A stretch of DNA of 64,000 bases from Neofusicoccum parvum (taxonomy: Eukaryota > Ascomycota > Dothideomycetes > Botryosphaeriales > Botryosphaeriaceae), in NCBI GenBank assembly GCA_020912385.1, contig CP087207.1, positions 992,001 to 1,056,000 on the forward strand, read 5' to 3'. The translations under genes were made by a program, and so were the position numbers. Below the pieces are notes generated by a model. It did not search any database and had not been told where the DNA came from. It saw nothing but the letters and a program-made list of their open reading frames with translations. Within the stretch, counting starts at the first letter, position 1. The number at the start of each line of letters is the position of its first letter. Shown piece after piece: positions 10,872-21,844 of the stretch.

Positions 10872-13475
10872 ATGTCAAAAACGCCAGAGCCCGCCCTTCG
10901 TGATGCGCCAAAAGCCTGCCGCCGCCCCAGCACCACTGCCATGGACCAGCAGGAGAACCTCCTCGCCAGCAGCAGCGGCAAGAAGCGCGCCGAAGCCAAG
11001 ATGCAGCAGAGCAGCAGCCCCGACAGCCACGCCGCCCCGGAGCCGCCCACGAAGAAGCTGCGCCGGAGCTATGTCGCGTGCGTATCCACCCATTCCCAGC
11101 CAGAGCCAGAGCCAGAGCCCACCGCTGCTGACACCGGGCCCGCGCAGCTGCCACAGGTGCCACTCGCACAAGATCAAGTGCTCCGGCGAGACGCCGTGCC
11201 GCAGCTGCAGGAAGAGCAACAACTCGAGCCAGTGCGTCTACCCGGTCCGAGATCGGAAGGTCGTGATTTCTGAGAGGTGCGTCCGCCGTCCCGCTCCCCG
11301 CCCACAATTGGCTGACACGTGCGCGCCCCAGCTATCTCAAGAAGCTCGAGGCCGAGAATCAGGCCCTCAAGCGCACCTCGCCCACCCCGCCCTCGCAGGA
11401 AGACTCCAAGCAGGATGCCACCGGCGACGAGAGCGACGTCGACGTCGCCAACGTGGACGTGGCGAACCCCCTCCTCGAAGAACACGTCCAGCAGCAGCGC
11501 CCCGCGCCCTTCGACCGCGTCTCGGGCAAGCCCTTGTACATTGGCGGCGCCGCCTGCACCGCCTTCGGCACCCGCCTGCGCTTCTACGTCAAGGGCAATG
11601 ACATGGTGCCCCAGCCGCGCCGCATGGTGTGCTACAAGCACCGCGGCCTGCTGAGGATTGCCAACACCGAGTTCCAGCTGCCGAACAAGACGTATGCCCG
11701 CATGCTGGTGCAGGTGGTCCTGCGCTTCATCGGCAGCGACTACCACCTCATCCAGCGGAAGAGCTTCCTGAGACGCATGGAGGAGACGTACACCGCGCAG
11801 ACCCACGACGACCCCGTCTTTCTCTGCAGGCTGTTCGTGGTCTTTGCCCTGGGCGAGCTGTACTCGAAGAAGACGACCATGTCTGGCAACAGGAGAACGG
11901 TACCTGGAACGGCGTTCTTCCTGCAGGCCATGTCGCTCTTCCAAGACCTCCACGAGGAGGCGGACGTGGACTACATTGAGACTCTGTTGGTCATGGTAGG
12001 TTTTTAGGCATGACGCATGCGGGGGGCATGTAGCTAACCGTCTCTGCAGTCGTTCTACTCCCACGCCCTGAACCGCAAGAACACCGCGTACACGTATGCC
12101 GGTCTGGCTCTCCGTCTCAGTCTCACCCTTGGCCTGCACCGGAACATCACCTATGACAAGAGCATCAGCGCTGTCGAGATTGAGAACCGTCGCCGAGTGT
12201 GGTGGACCGTGTACACTTTTGACCGCCTGTGCAGCTCCAAATTGGGCCACCCGGTCATGATTCGTGACGAAGACATTGACGCACCTCTACCCTCTGTTGA
12301 CGGCCTGTCGCTGGAGGAGCGTGAAGAGTTTCTGGAAGCTGAGCAATTGATTGCCAACGTCAAGCTTTCACGAATAACCGGCAACATCCTCAACCTCATC
12401 TACAGCATCCCCAGCGGTCAGCAGGAGGCCAACTTTGTCCGGAACGTGCACAAGATCCTGAACAGTCTAAAGGAGTGGGATGCCACTCTACCACCAAGCC
12501 TGAGACTTGATCCTAACGTGTCTCCCCCTTACAAAACGCGCTCCATTGCTTCTTTGCGACTACACTTCAATCAGGTATGGGCGACAAGACACATGCTCAA
12601 GGCTGAAGGCTGACATTCACCAGTGTATTATTCTCACCACCCGTCCCATCCTCCTTTACGTGTTCAAATATCACATCCGTCCCGCAGGCTCAGTTGCTTC
12701 TCCCAACACAACGCGACCTCTATCCCACATGACTTCCGCCCTCAGCGAGGCCTGCATTCATGCCGCTCGCAGCAGCAATAAGCTACTCGCTCAGCTCTGG
12801 ATTGACGGTGCCATTGCAACCTTCGGGTACTTTGATGCTCACTACATTTTCAGCAGCACCATTGTCCTGCTGATGGCTAACATCCTCAACCCGTCTGAAT
12901 TCGACAAGGATTCGATAGACTTGGCTTGGAGTCTGCTGCAATCCATGGCCGATGATGGCAATCTTCCGGCGAGCGAGTATTGCGAGCGTCTTGCGTTGTT
13001 GCAAAAGGACCTTGACGAGATGAGCGGCAACGGAGGGGACGCACCTCATGACGAGCTCAATGGCACCGCAGGTGCAACTCCTCAAACGCACCGTCATTCC
13101 TTTGACGCTGGCATGAAGATAGAGCCTCACGTGTCTCCTGAACTTCTCCACAAGACATCTCCATCTCACTCACACCCAAATCCTCATCAAACTCCTCCGA
13201 ACCCAGATCTGAGTGGTGAGCGGAATCACATAGCGCCTTCCGTCAACCAATTCATCAAGAGCCTACAAGTCACCAATGGTGGTGGTGCTTCTCCTGGTCC
13301 GGCTGGTAGTGATGCTGGTGCAGCTCCTCTGGATGATCCGTATATCCAGGATTTCCTGACGCAACCGGATCACCAGTGGAGTCCAGGGACACTAGGTATG
13401 ACTGGAGAAAACTCGGTGCCTTGGGCATTTGCGTGGGAAGCTGGTGAGTTCCAAGGAGGATTTAATGGATTGTGA
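10872..13475 (+). CDS. Zn2Cys6 fungal-specific transcription factor
   Basis: Nuclear regulator of 791 residues. Exons 10872-11077, 11148-11276, 11332-11995, 12050-12574 and 12624-13475. Intron 1 splits the zinc cluster: joined, it reads CHRCHSHKIKC plus GETPCRSCRKSNNSSQC, giving Cys70, 73, 80, 86, 89 and 98 (CX2CX6CX5CX2CX8C). A short coiled linker (SYLKKLEAENQALKR) follows, then an acidic stretch and the fungal_trans middle homology region (residues about 200-560) with YAGLALRLSLTLGLHR and RRRVWWTVYTFDR. The C-terminus is low-complexity, rich in His, Pro and Gly. An in-frame ATG at 10941 has a better context (G at -3 and +4) and may be the true start. Its place beside the oxoprolinase-transporter pair suggests local control, which is inference. 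Confidence 0.92.
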
Positions 13476-13659
13476 AGAGAAAAAAAAAAGGGAGAGAAGG
13501 ACGAGGAAAATGACGAGCGATGAGCAACATGGAAATGACTCTTGGATACCCAAAATACGAGACTTTTTTTCACCTTGCAAACCAGGCTTCCCACATGCTT
13601 CCTGTCTATTGCCATGCCGGGATGGGGTTGTTTTGATACTCCGATCTCAAGGATGTCTG

Positions 13660-14856
13660 TCAGTTCACAACCGGCACCTTGGACTTGTCGCCGTAGAACC
13701 ATTCCTCCAGGTTTTGAAACGTTACGCGGTCGAACTCACGCCAGGTCGTGTTGGAGCAGACGCCGATGTGCGGCAGCAGCGTGGTCATCCAATTGTCCCT
13801 CAGCTTCGGGTTCACGCCGGGCTCGTTGGCATGGACATCCAAGCCCACACCCACCACACGCCCGCTCTCCATGGCCTCGAGCAGCGCCTCCTCGTCGATC
13901 AACCCGCCGCGCGCGATGTTCACCACGCGCACCCCGCTCGCCTTCGTCAGCGCCAACGTCCGCCGATTCAACATATGCCGGGTCGCGTCGGTCAGCGGCG
14001 CAGCCAAGCACACGCAGTCCGCGACCTCCAGCAGCCCCTCCAGCGTCTCGTGCCACACGGCGCCGCCCAGCGGCCCCAGCACCCTCTCGCCCTCCTCGCT
14101 GCGCCGCCGGTTGTGGTAGTGCACGCGCATGCCCAGCCCGGCCGCCGCCTTGCGCGCGATCGCCACGCCGATGTCCCCCATCCCGACGACCCCGAGCACC
14201 CGCCCGGCCGGCTCCTCGGCCTTCAACCCCAACTCGCGGCTCCGCTGCCAGTGGAACTCGTCGCCGGGCGTCCCCCGCGCGCACCGCTCCGCGAACGTGA
14301 AGTACCGGAAGCTGCCCAGCACCAGGTACAGCGCGGCGTTGGCCACCGCCTCGGTGCACGTGTCGGGCGTGTTGGCGTACGCGACGCCGCGGCGCCGCAA
14401 GCCCGCCACGTCGGCCGCGTCGTGCCCGTGGCCCGAGCACGTCACCAGCTCGAGCGCGGCCGGCAGGTGCGGGACCGCGGCTGCGTCGAAGAAGCGCGTG
14501 GAGGCGTACGGCCCGGACTTGAGCCAGCCGGTGCGGACGATGGCGCGGAGGGGGGCGGTGGAGAGCGGTGGGGCGGCGAGCGCGGCGAGGAAGGCGGGGA
14601 GCGTCGCGGCGCCCGTGTAGCGGTGGATGGTGAAGAGCGCGTTGAGGCGGGCCCAGGTGGCGGCTGGGAGGTCGGGTTCCGGGGTGCCGGTGCGGGGGGT
14701 GATGAGGAGGATGGAGGGTTTGGGGTCGAGGGGTTGGGGGTGGGGGTGGGGGAGGGGCGGTGTTGAGGTGGAGGAGGGCGGTTGGGAGGAGGGGGAGGAT
14801 GCGGAGGGCGTTGATGCGGGGGGTTGAGGGGTCGAGGATGCTGAAGGCGTCGACAT
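13660..14856 (-). CDS. D-isomer-specific 2-hydroxyacid dehydrogenase
   Basis: NAD(P)-dependent oxidoreductase of the D-2-hydroxyacid dehydrogenase family (glyoxylate/hydroxypyruvate reductase-like), intronless, 398 residues from the ATG at 14856. The Rossmann fingerprint GMGDIG is at 225-230 and the family signature VVNIARGGLIDEEAL at 311-325. The catalytic triad is visible as Arg316, Glu345 (ANEPG) and His363 (LLPHIG). Residues 1-45 are a Ser/Pro/Thr-rich tail not found in typical members. The frame stays open to 15021 but the extra part lies over a non-triplet direct repeat, so I take 14856 as the start. It converges on the Zn2Cys6 gene with only 184 bp between stop codons. Substrate unknown. 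Confidence 0.9.
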   Translation of the reverse strand: MSTPSASSTPQPPASTPSASSPSSQPPSSTSTPPLPHPHPQPLDPKPSILLITPRTGTPEPDLPAATWARLNALFTIHRYTGAATLPAFLAALAAPPLSTAPLRAIVRTGWLKSGPYASTRFFDAAAVPHLPAALELVTCSGHGHDAADVAGLRRRGVAYANTPDTCTEAVANAALYLVLGSFRYFTFAERCARGTPGDEFHWQRSRELGLKAEEPAGRVLGVVGMGDIGVAIARKAAAGLGMRVHYHNRRRSEEGERVLGPLGGAVWHETLEGLLEVADCVCLAAPLTDATRHMLNRRTLALTKASGVRVVNIARGGLIDEEALLEAMESGRVVGVGLDVHANEPGVNPKLRDNWMTTLLPHIGVCSNTTWREFDRVTFQNLEEWFYGDKSKVPVVN

Positions 14857-16031
14857 GGCGGAAGAGGGTGTGCGGTTGTCTTGGGTCGCGGCCGGTGGGA
14901 GAAAGGACGGGCTGGCTTGGAGTGAGGTTGAAAGAAGGGTGGTCCAGACGGAGGACGGGCCTGGAGTGAGGTTGGAAGAAGGATGGTCCAGACGGAAGCC
15001 GTGCCGAATGAGCTGGATCAACGACGGAATGACGGCATTGCCCCGGATCTCCTGCGTGCGGTGCGTCGGAGGGCGCGAGAGAACAAAAGACTTTCCAACA
15101 GCCGGGCTGCTGGCGGTGGTGGGCTTTTGTTTGTAGGCTGGGACCTTCGGATAGCCAGCGGTCCTCCCGGGCTCTGCATGATCGGTTGGATACGATGGCC
15201 AGCCGCGGGCGCGCTATCTAATCGTCGAGCGTGCTCGGCTCCGTCGCCCGCTGCGAGCCGCGTCCCTGAGCAACACCACGGCCGTCTATACCAACGTCCC
15301 AAGCCGGCCGCATCGCGACGCCAGGAACACGGCCATCGCGACCCGGTCGTCGTCGTCTAATCCGGATTTTGGCCGCGCTTAACGCCGGCACCGCTGCCCA
15401 GCGCGACGACCCGCGTAGCCGACGACGAACGCGGCGACAGGCATGAACCCCGCAGCGCGCCGATGTCGGCCGCCGCGGTGGAGCTCCACCGCGCAGGGTG
15501 CCGCTCGCTTGGCTGATGGGCGGGCGGGGAATGCTTATCGGCCACGTAAAAGACGCGGCCGTGATGATGCCATTGCAGCCGCGCCCTGTCCGTGACATTG
15601 AGTGATAAGCCGAGCTGTGCGCCTGGGCGCTATCGCGCACTGACGTAAGGGCAGTGTGTCTCGGTCGTCGGGGATTATTTTTTTCTTCTCTTGCGGTCGT
15701 GCTGCAGTGTCACGCCAGCCGCTGATCGCGAAAGCAAGGAATGGCTGCTTGCGGAGAGCACATTCATGGGCGTTAGTCACGCCTGCCCCGAGGATGGGGG
15801 AAGCGACGCCGTTCTTGGTCTTCTTGTCTTGCAATATATGGATGCCCGCTCACCGCCGCTTGGCCCTGCGCCGTTGAAAAAGTGAGCTGCTGGCTGTGTT
15901 CCTTCGCGCATCGCTTCCTCTACATCGCGCGTCGTCATCCGCTGCTTCCCCACCAGCCAGATACGAGGTCGTCTTTAACGCTTCCATCCTCCTGTCTCGC
16001 TATACGCCTCGCGCTCTGTGATTGGCCCGCC
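14857..16031. other. intergenic region between divergent genes
   Basis: About 1.2 kb separating the hydroxyacid dehydrogenase (-) from a small ORF (+). Apart from the direct repeat at 14918-14996, I see no coding exon, RNA gene or element. Confidence 0.5.
14918..14996. repeat. tandem direct repeat, two copies of about 35 bp with 44-bp period
   Basis: TGGAGTGAGGTTGAAAGAAG at 14918 recurs with one change at 14962, and both continue into TGGTCCAGACGGA. The period of 44 bp is not a multiple of three, which argues that this stretch, just upstream of the dehydrogenase start, is leader or promoter sequence and not coding. Confidence 0.75.
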
Positions 16032-16286
16032 ATGGACGCTTACTCCCACTCCCTCATCGGCGACGTCGACTTCGTCGCCCCGCTGTCTTCGTTCCAGTCG
16101 CTCGTCTTCAAGTCCGCGCTCTTCCTGTCTCTCCACATCCTCCTGTTCATCCTGCTCGTCCCGCAGCAGGAGAAGAAGAACCAGCGGTCCCATTGGTCCG
16201 AGAGGAAGCACCTGTCGGCCCCGAGCCTCCCGAGCAAGCCTGCCGCCGCCGGGAAGCACGAGAGGAAGGACAGCCTGATGTCTTGA
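16032..16286 (+). CDS. small single-span membrane protein, unknown function
   Basis: Predicted 84-residue intronless protein; I do not recognise a family. One hydrophobic helix spans about residues 27-44 (LVFKSALFLSLHILLFILLV), followed by a strongly basic, Lys/Ser/His-rich tail (residues 46-80). This layout would place a short N-terminus on one side of a membrane and a positively charged tail on the other. The start context (CCGCCATGG) is good, and the coding part shows fungal codon bias toward C at third positions. Whether it is transcribed cannot be judged from sequence alone; a chance ORF in GC-rich DNA is the alternative. Confidence 0.45.
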   Translation: MDAYSHSLIGDVDFVAPLSSFQSLVFKSALFLSLHILLFILLVPQQEKKNQRSHWSERKHLSAPSLPSKPAAAGKHERKDSLMS

Positions 16287-17372
16287 TCCGCCCCCTTGCA
16301 TTGCGGGCCTGGTGGTCAAGGCTGTGCGGAGAAGATCGGCGGGGCTCGGTGGAGTTGGCAGAGCAGCCCGTGGACGCCTGGAGCGGCGAGACTGAGGAGC
16401 ACAAGACCGGTTCTCGATCTTGAACCATACTTTCGTTTACTGGAGCCGCATGCACGGATCCACTTTCGCCAATGCGTGGCGCGGAGACAACACACTCTCG
16501 GCAGGGCAATCTGTGTGAGCCATGGGGAGTTGAGGCAGTCGTCCAAGCAACCCTGTCGTCTTTCTCAGACACTCTTCTACTCCCAGCTGTATTGCTTGAT
16601 GGCCTGACATGCACCTCATGGTCTGACCTGCTTTTGCGGCGGTGGATGGACACAAGGCCTCAGCGCAATGTGCTGTAGGAGGAGCTGAGACAACCACCTT
16701 CGCTTAGCAGTGCCGCAGCGGGGAACCGGATGGGTGGCCATATGTACCTTCATTTCTGCAGAACAGCGTCAACGAAGCTTTGACCGGTCAAGATCCCCTG
16801 TCGGGCAGGGGGGAAGAAAAAGAAATGCAGCACTGAACATGCGGATTATCCTTGCGCGGGGATCGATACCGACAGCCCGCGCATCATCCTCATGCGCGGC
16901 GCCGATACCGAACGGCTGCGGGAGGCTTCCTATTGGATCCGGATGCGGGATGGCCTTTCATTGGCGAGCCTTTGTCTCGTCCAGACCTCCGGCCGGGTTT
17001 GCAGATCTTCTTGGTGTCTGGAAGTTCCTTCGATCGCTATTGGAGGGCGTAAGCGATATGCGGCGAGGCTGAAGCAGCGGTGACTGGGTGTCGAGTAAAT
17101 GGGGCAACTGATTTCCATACCTAGTATCTCCAGGAACCGAGTGCATAAGGCAGACCTGGAAGGCAACTCTCGGTGTTGAGTATTGGAGGACCGCGAGGGA
17201 TGTGAGGGCTGTACCTTTGCGAATTTACGTCACACAAATGGCCTTGCTATTTAAATCCAATTTATCAGCATCAAAATAGCATCACTTCCTTTCCACTTTC
17301 AACCGCTTTGCGCTTCGCTCAAATTTTTGGAATGTCCCCTCAGCGGTCTTGCACTCCCTGACCTGACACGTC
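16287..17372. other. intergenic region with a possible degenerate MITE-like element
   Basis: About 1.1 kb with no credible coding exon. It contains a possible decayed copy of the inverted-repeat element at 16521-16585 and a TATTTAAAT stretch at 17248 about 120 bp upstream of the next start codon. Confidence 0.5.
16521..16585. repeat. possible degenerate copy of the MITE-like element
   Basis: The left arm GGGGAGTTGAGGCAGTCGTC matches the left arms at 19.7, 34.5 and 39.5 kb. About 45 bp on, CACTCTTCTACTCCC resembles its reverse complement only roughly. The interior is shorter than in the clear copies, so this is either a decayed, internally deleted copy or a solo arm. Confidence 0.4.
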
Positions 17373-20300
17373 ATGGCTCTCAGCCGCCTCCAAGCATCTC
17401 TTCTGTCCGCAACCAGCGAGGTCACGGTTGCAGCAGCAAATATCAACTTCGACTTCACTCTCATCAAAAATGAAGCACCCAAGGAATACCATGATCTCGG
17501 AAGGACGCTGTCAAAGAGGCGTAGAGAGGAAGCTGAAACAGGGACTGCCCACATCACGGCCAGGAGACTCGGCGCGCTCTTCCAGGACATTTGCCCTCAG
17601 ACCCCAATGCTGGTCCAGGCCTATGGATCCCGTGTCTCAGAGATTGCCAAACAGGCGAATATGAAGACTGAAACGGAAACAATGAGTGGCATCTTTGCAG
17701 ATCATGCCGGAGTCGACGGCACATCGATTTGGGCGGCAGCAATCTCTTCCAAGCCGGCATTGCATATGCAGCTCCTGGCCGCCATGCTGGCCCGCATATG
17801 GACCGCCCCTGAAGCGACGTCCGTATGGATTGAGTTGGTGAAGGAGAGGAGGAAGGAGACGGCAGGGAGATTCGAGAGGGGTGAAGAGCTACCCTATTCG
17901 ACGCTCACGGCTGCCGCACAAGCAGAGATATCCCGAGCACAGCTTGCGGAATGGGACGCCAGCGCACGTGCCTGGCTCAAAACTGCGGATAGCATCAAAC
18001 GACGGGAACAGGTGCAGCTGATGTTGATCCTGAACAACATTGAGATATCCGTCAACAAAAACCCTGAAGTGTTGACAAGCATCATCGGAGCGTGGAGGTC
18101 GGCACTCATGTCAATGGAAAGACTGATTGGTGGAATGGCGCAGCAAAACGACAGTGGCCCTACCTTACTTGCACTCAGCTCCTGGCACCTATACCCGGAC
18201 GTCCTCGTCGTTGGTAAGGAAACCAAAGATTTCCAGTTCAAAGATGATCTTGTCGACCCGGGTGGTATATTGACTGTTGGCCTGGAAAAGTCACATTCGA
18301 TCAAAGATGGAAATCGCGGACTCCACTGGTCATTGTCGCTCGCGCACTTGAGGTACTACGGGCGTCCTGTCCAGGCCAATGGTCGACTTGCTCCAGATTC
18401 TGGTGGAATATCCTTCTCTCAATTCGTCCATGTAACTTTTGGCTGTTTCCTAGGATATTGGAAGATGGATAGGCAGAGAAAGCTCGATGGAGTCGCGAAA
18501 TTCTTCGTCTCTGCCCACGGGGCCATTGAACGAGCTGCTGCCGCCAACGATGGAACAGAATCCTCCGATAAGGCCCGGAGATTTCTTTTGAATTCAGACC
18601 ATTGGTGGAACCTCTTCTCCAATACGGCTTCAACTCTTACCGCCGAATCCAAAGACGAGGATACAGAAAAGCTGGTCAAACTGGGGATACGGCGTTCTTC
18701 ACGGTTCTTGTCCAGCAATTCTTCCGCCAGTAATCATTCGGGAGAACCGTTTACGTTCTTTGGCCTGACGGAAGCAAAGTCCTTCGTCTATTGCCTCAAA
18801 AGTACCGAAGAGCGGATAGCGTACTTGAGACACTACGCGGCGGCTCTCAACTCATCCAATCAGTCTTTCATCATACAGTACTACCGCAAGCCAAACCTTG
18901 ATGAATACGCGACGGCTATCCCCGTTCCGGTCTCGTCCAAGAAAAGGAAGGTCGATGATGTTAACGCCCCGGTAGTCTACCGGCACAAACGGTGGCTCAG
19001 GTTTCTGCCAGATGAAAAGATTCTCGTTGAGGAAGAGTGTCATAGCATGGACACAAATACCTTCGTCCCGCAAGATAAGAAATGCTTCTTCATTAACGAC
19101 AGAATCTGGACCAACCAAGCACGTCATTTGATGTTCGGAGATCCTGACACGGCGGCAATCTTCCAGGAAACTTCGCGCCAATCAGGCCACCCGTCGATGG
19201 AGGACGTGATGCAGTCTTTGGATAAAGGCCGTTTCTCCGTAAAGAAGCTCTTGGAAATGATTGAGGAGTATCATTTCGTCCGTTACCCAGAGGCTGCAAA
19301 GGCTCTGGTCGCACTTTCAGCAGCCTCAATGATATACAAGCTTCTTCCAGAGGCGATGATATCACTCCAAGTTTTCGATCGGCACATAGCCAGCAGAAAG
19401 TGGGCAGCATGCCTGCTGGAGCTTTGCGAAAAGTCGAAGATAGGCAAACACCCAATTTTCAACAATCATTATCTGATCCGGGAGATTGCCATGTCTTGCG
19501 TGGCATACATGGACTCCGGATCACAGGACATCAAGCCTTCGGTGCTGGAGAATGTCATGGCCATGTCATTCGGAGACTCCCTATACATCGCTATGCAGGT
19601 AAGAAAGTATCCTATCCGTTGCACAATGGGTTGCAAAAGAAAGGGACAGCTTCGATTCGCTCATGGGTGGTTGAAGCAGTCGTCCGGATGCAAAAGTACT
19701 TCAATTTAATTACTTAACACATCTGGATAAATGCTTCAACTACACATACAGATAGCTTACTTACTTGGTAGCTGACGTATTATGTTGGCTGGAGCACCTC
19801 GTCTTATACTAATCTTTCTTTCGCAACCCGCTGTCTGCGTCAACACCGAAGCTAACCAAGTTTTCCACAGCTCGCCTGCGACCCCTGGGAAAACCCCGCA
19901 GAGTACGAACTCAAGCGTGTTCTTGGCAATGTCGGCCGGCCCGGCATAACGTTCCTCGTCCCTCCGAAGAACCCGATAATGCGAAAGATAGATCCACAGT
20001 CCTGGAAGATCGTCAACAATGCCAGCTTCAACTTCCGCGCCGAAAACCACTTCCACAGGACCAGCCTCCACCTCAACTTTACGGACTACTACTTCCCAAT
20101 CGCGAATGAGCAGCGTCATGGAAGGGACTCGGAGGCGTTCTATCTCGAGGCCGTCGTGTCCGTGCATGAGTCCGGGGAGTGGGTTGGGGATCTGGACATC
20201 ATCAAGTCTCTGAACCATCTCAATATCAACATCACGAGGACGACTGAACACTTCTGCAACAACCCTCAGGACCACGCCTCAGCTCCTGAAGACGTGCAGG

Positions 20301-20536
20301 AATTAGACAGCGAGTTGATCTCGGCGGAATGCTGGGACGAGATCCTGGATCTTCCCAAAAGAGGAGGGTTCGTGGTCCGTGCGAATGATAACTGGAGCGG
20401 CAGGTTGGCTGTCACTGCTATGTTGTCGCAGCTCTTGGTTGGCTCAGACCGCCCGTCAAAAGAAATTGTTGTCTGTCCGAATAACTTCTGTTGGCGTTGC
20501 AATCCATTTCACCAGGGGAGGATTTTCATCTTTTGA
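17373..20536 (+). CDS. large conserved-looking protein of unknown family, 963 residues
   Basis: I do not recognise a domain. Exon 1 is 17373-19598 (742 codons) and exon 2 is 19871-20536 (222 codons), joined by GTAAGA...CCACAG, restoring SLYIAMQ-LACDPWENPAEY in frame. The N-terminal half is mainly helical, and a basic SSKKRKVDD patch in the middle could be a nuclear localisation signal. The C-terminal exon has a striking block, GNVGRPGITFLVPPKNP, followed by a Phe/His-rich stretch (FNFRAENHFHRTS) and Trp-rich segments. No signal peptide, membrane span or catalytic motif is evident. The intron is 272 nt, about five times the local norm, and contains a MITE-like element. Codon use is even over both exons, so this looks like a real, intact gene. 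Confidence 0.75.
19663..19747. mobile_element. MITE-like element, copy A, inside an intron
   Basis: 85-bp element. The left arm begins ATGGGTGGTTGAAGCAGTCG, and the reverse complement of the right arm begins ATGTGTAGTTGAAGCATTTA. Over the core of 24 bp the arms agree at 19 positions, and four of the five differences are transitions. It lies wholly inside the 272-nt intron of the unknown 963-residue gene, between good donor and acceptor sites, so it would be spliced out. Confidence 0.72.
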
Positions 20537-20710
20537 GCAAGGTGGATGAGATTTCAGCGGGTACGCGGGAAACCAAGACTTTTGGTGTAACCAAGAAAAA
20601 GCTTACACGATGTTCGGGCATATTTGCTTATCATAGTTTTCATTCTTAGTGTTTGGCATCGCAGAAGTGCGTGAGGTCGGTTCGGGGAGAGCTCAACCGT
20701 GGATGCTTTC

Positions 20711-20790
20711 ATGGGCAGTGGAAGCACTCGTCCAGACGCAAAGGTGCAATGAAAGAAATGTAAGACTCATCCCAAAGCTTCGCTGGCGCA
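20711..20790. mobile_element. MITE-like element, copy D, partly degraded
   Basis: The left arm GGGCAGTGGAAGCACTCGTC is followed by CAGACGCAAAGGTGC, matching copy C at 39.5 kb (GGACGCAAATGTGC) beyond the arm itself. The right arm is weak: CATCCCAAAGCTTCGC, where about CATCTGGATGAATGCTTC would be expected. It lies about 175 bp downstream of the 963-residue gene. Confidence 0.5.
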
Positions 20791-21387
20791 GAACTCACCT
20801 TCGCTACCTGAAGATAGCCTCATCACCAATGCCGGCAATCTCCCTATACGGTATACGAAATGGACACGGCGTCTCCCAACGCGCCGGCAACCTCAACGCC
20901 CCAACCACGGATCACGACCCCACGCCAATCATAAGAAAAGAACGACCGAAAGCATTACCGCAACAGGCAGTCCGAACGCTAGCATCAGCAGCCGTCGCGC
21001 ACCAGAGACCACGCCGCCGTTCCTGACCAGCAACACCACATGCCTTCGGGTCTCGGGAAACACGAGGCGGCCAGGCGGCCGCGCCCGCGCTCCTCGGGTT
21101 CAACCAAGCACAGTTTTTTCTCTTCGCACCGAGCCCCCTCCCCATGTCCCTCGCGTGAGACGCCGGTGCGCACCTCCCACACACGCAAACACCCCCCCTC
21201 CTCCCTCCTTCATCAAGCGCCGCGTTAGCTTCATCGGACTAAGGCGGCGCCCCGCAGCGGGCAAGGCCGCAATCGTGGCGCACGTTAGTCGAATCGATCG
21301 CGACCAAGACCGTTGCGAGGCCCCCTCGGGTGCGAGATTTGAGTAAGGAGGAAGAGAGATTGATTGACTTCCCAGCCACACCTTCGT

Positions 21388-21421
21388 CGCGGCGGCGGCG
21401 GCGGTGGTGGCGGCGGCGGCC
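21388..21421. repeat. GGC/GGT trinucleotide repeat
   Basis: Imperfect run of GGC and GGT triplets over about 34 bp. It lies in non-coding GC-rich DNA; the poly-Arg/poly-Gly peptides it would encode are not credible. Confidence 0.8.
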
Positions 21422-21828
21422 GTTTTCGTGCGCCGACGGACAGCAGATGCTTGTTGTTCCTTTTTTATTGTCAACCCACCACCCGAAGGATGGCGGACGA
21501 GATTTGCTCAGGGCGCGCCGCGACGGATTTTATGAGGCCCCGGTATCTCCAGGCCTCGGCAAGAAAAACAACGCACGCAGAAGGCTGGCGGTCCAGCTGC
21601 CGCCCAGGGGGGGGCTGGACGTCTGGGTGAGTAGTAGCGTGGCTGGACGTCCGTCGACTAAAAACAGAAGGGCTGAAAGGGGTCAGCTGTGCGAGGAAAG
21701 AGATGAGCAGACTTTCGTTTTCCCCCGAGCGCGAAGCAGGCGTCATCCCGGACCGGCGGATTCCTGGCAGGTTTGGCGGGCTTCTCTTTTCTTTTGCTCT
21801 CGTGCTCGGTGTGCTCGCTGTAGGGGAA

Positions 21829-21844
21829 GGGGGGGGGGGGGGGG
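21829..21844 (+). repeat. homopolymer run of 16 G
   Basis: Sixteen consecutive G residues in an otherwise non-repetitive stretch, preceded by TAGGGGAA and followed by TGGG. The exact length may be uncertain because such runs are prone to sequencing error. Confidence 0.85.

Noticed and set aside
13429..14766. 445-residue plus-strand frame opposite the 2-hydroxyacid dehydrogenase
   Set aside because: Mirror of a GC-rich gene; the minus-strand frame has NAD-binding and catalytic residues, this one has none.
14857..15021. Longer N-terminus of the 2-hydroxyacid dehydrogenase
   Set aside because: The extra frame crosses a 44-bp direct repeat whose period would shift the frame, and it resembles no family sequence.
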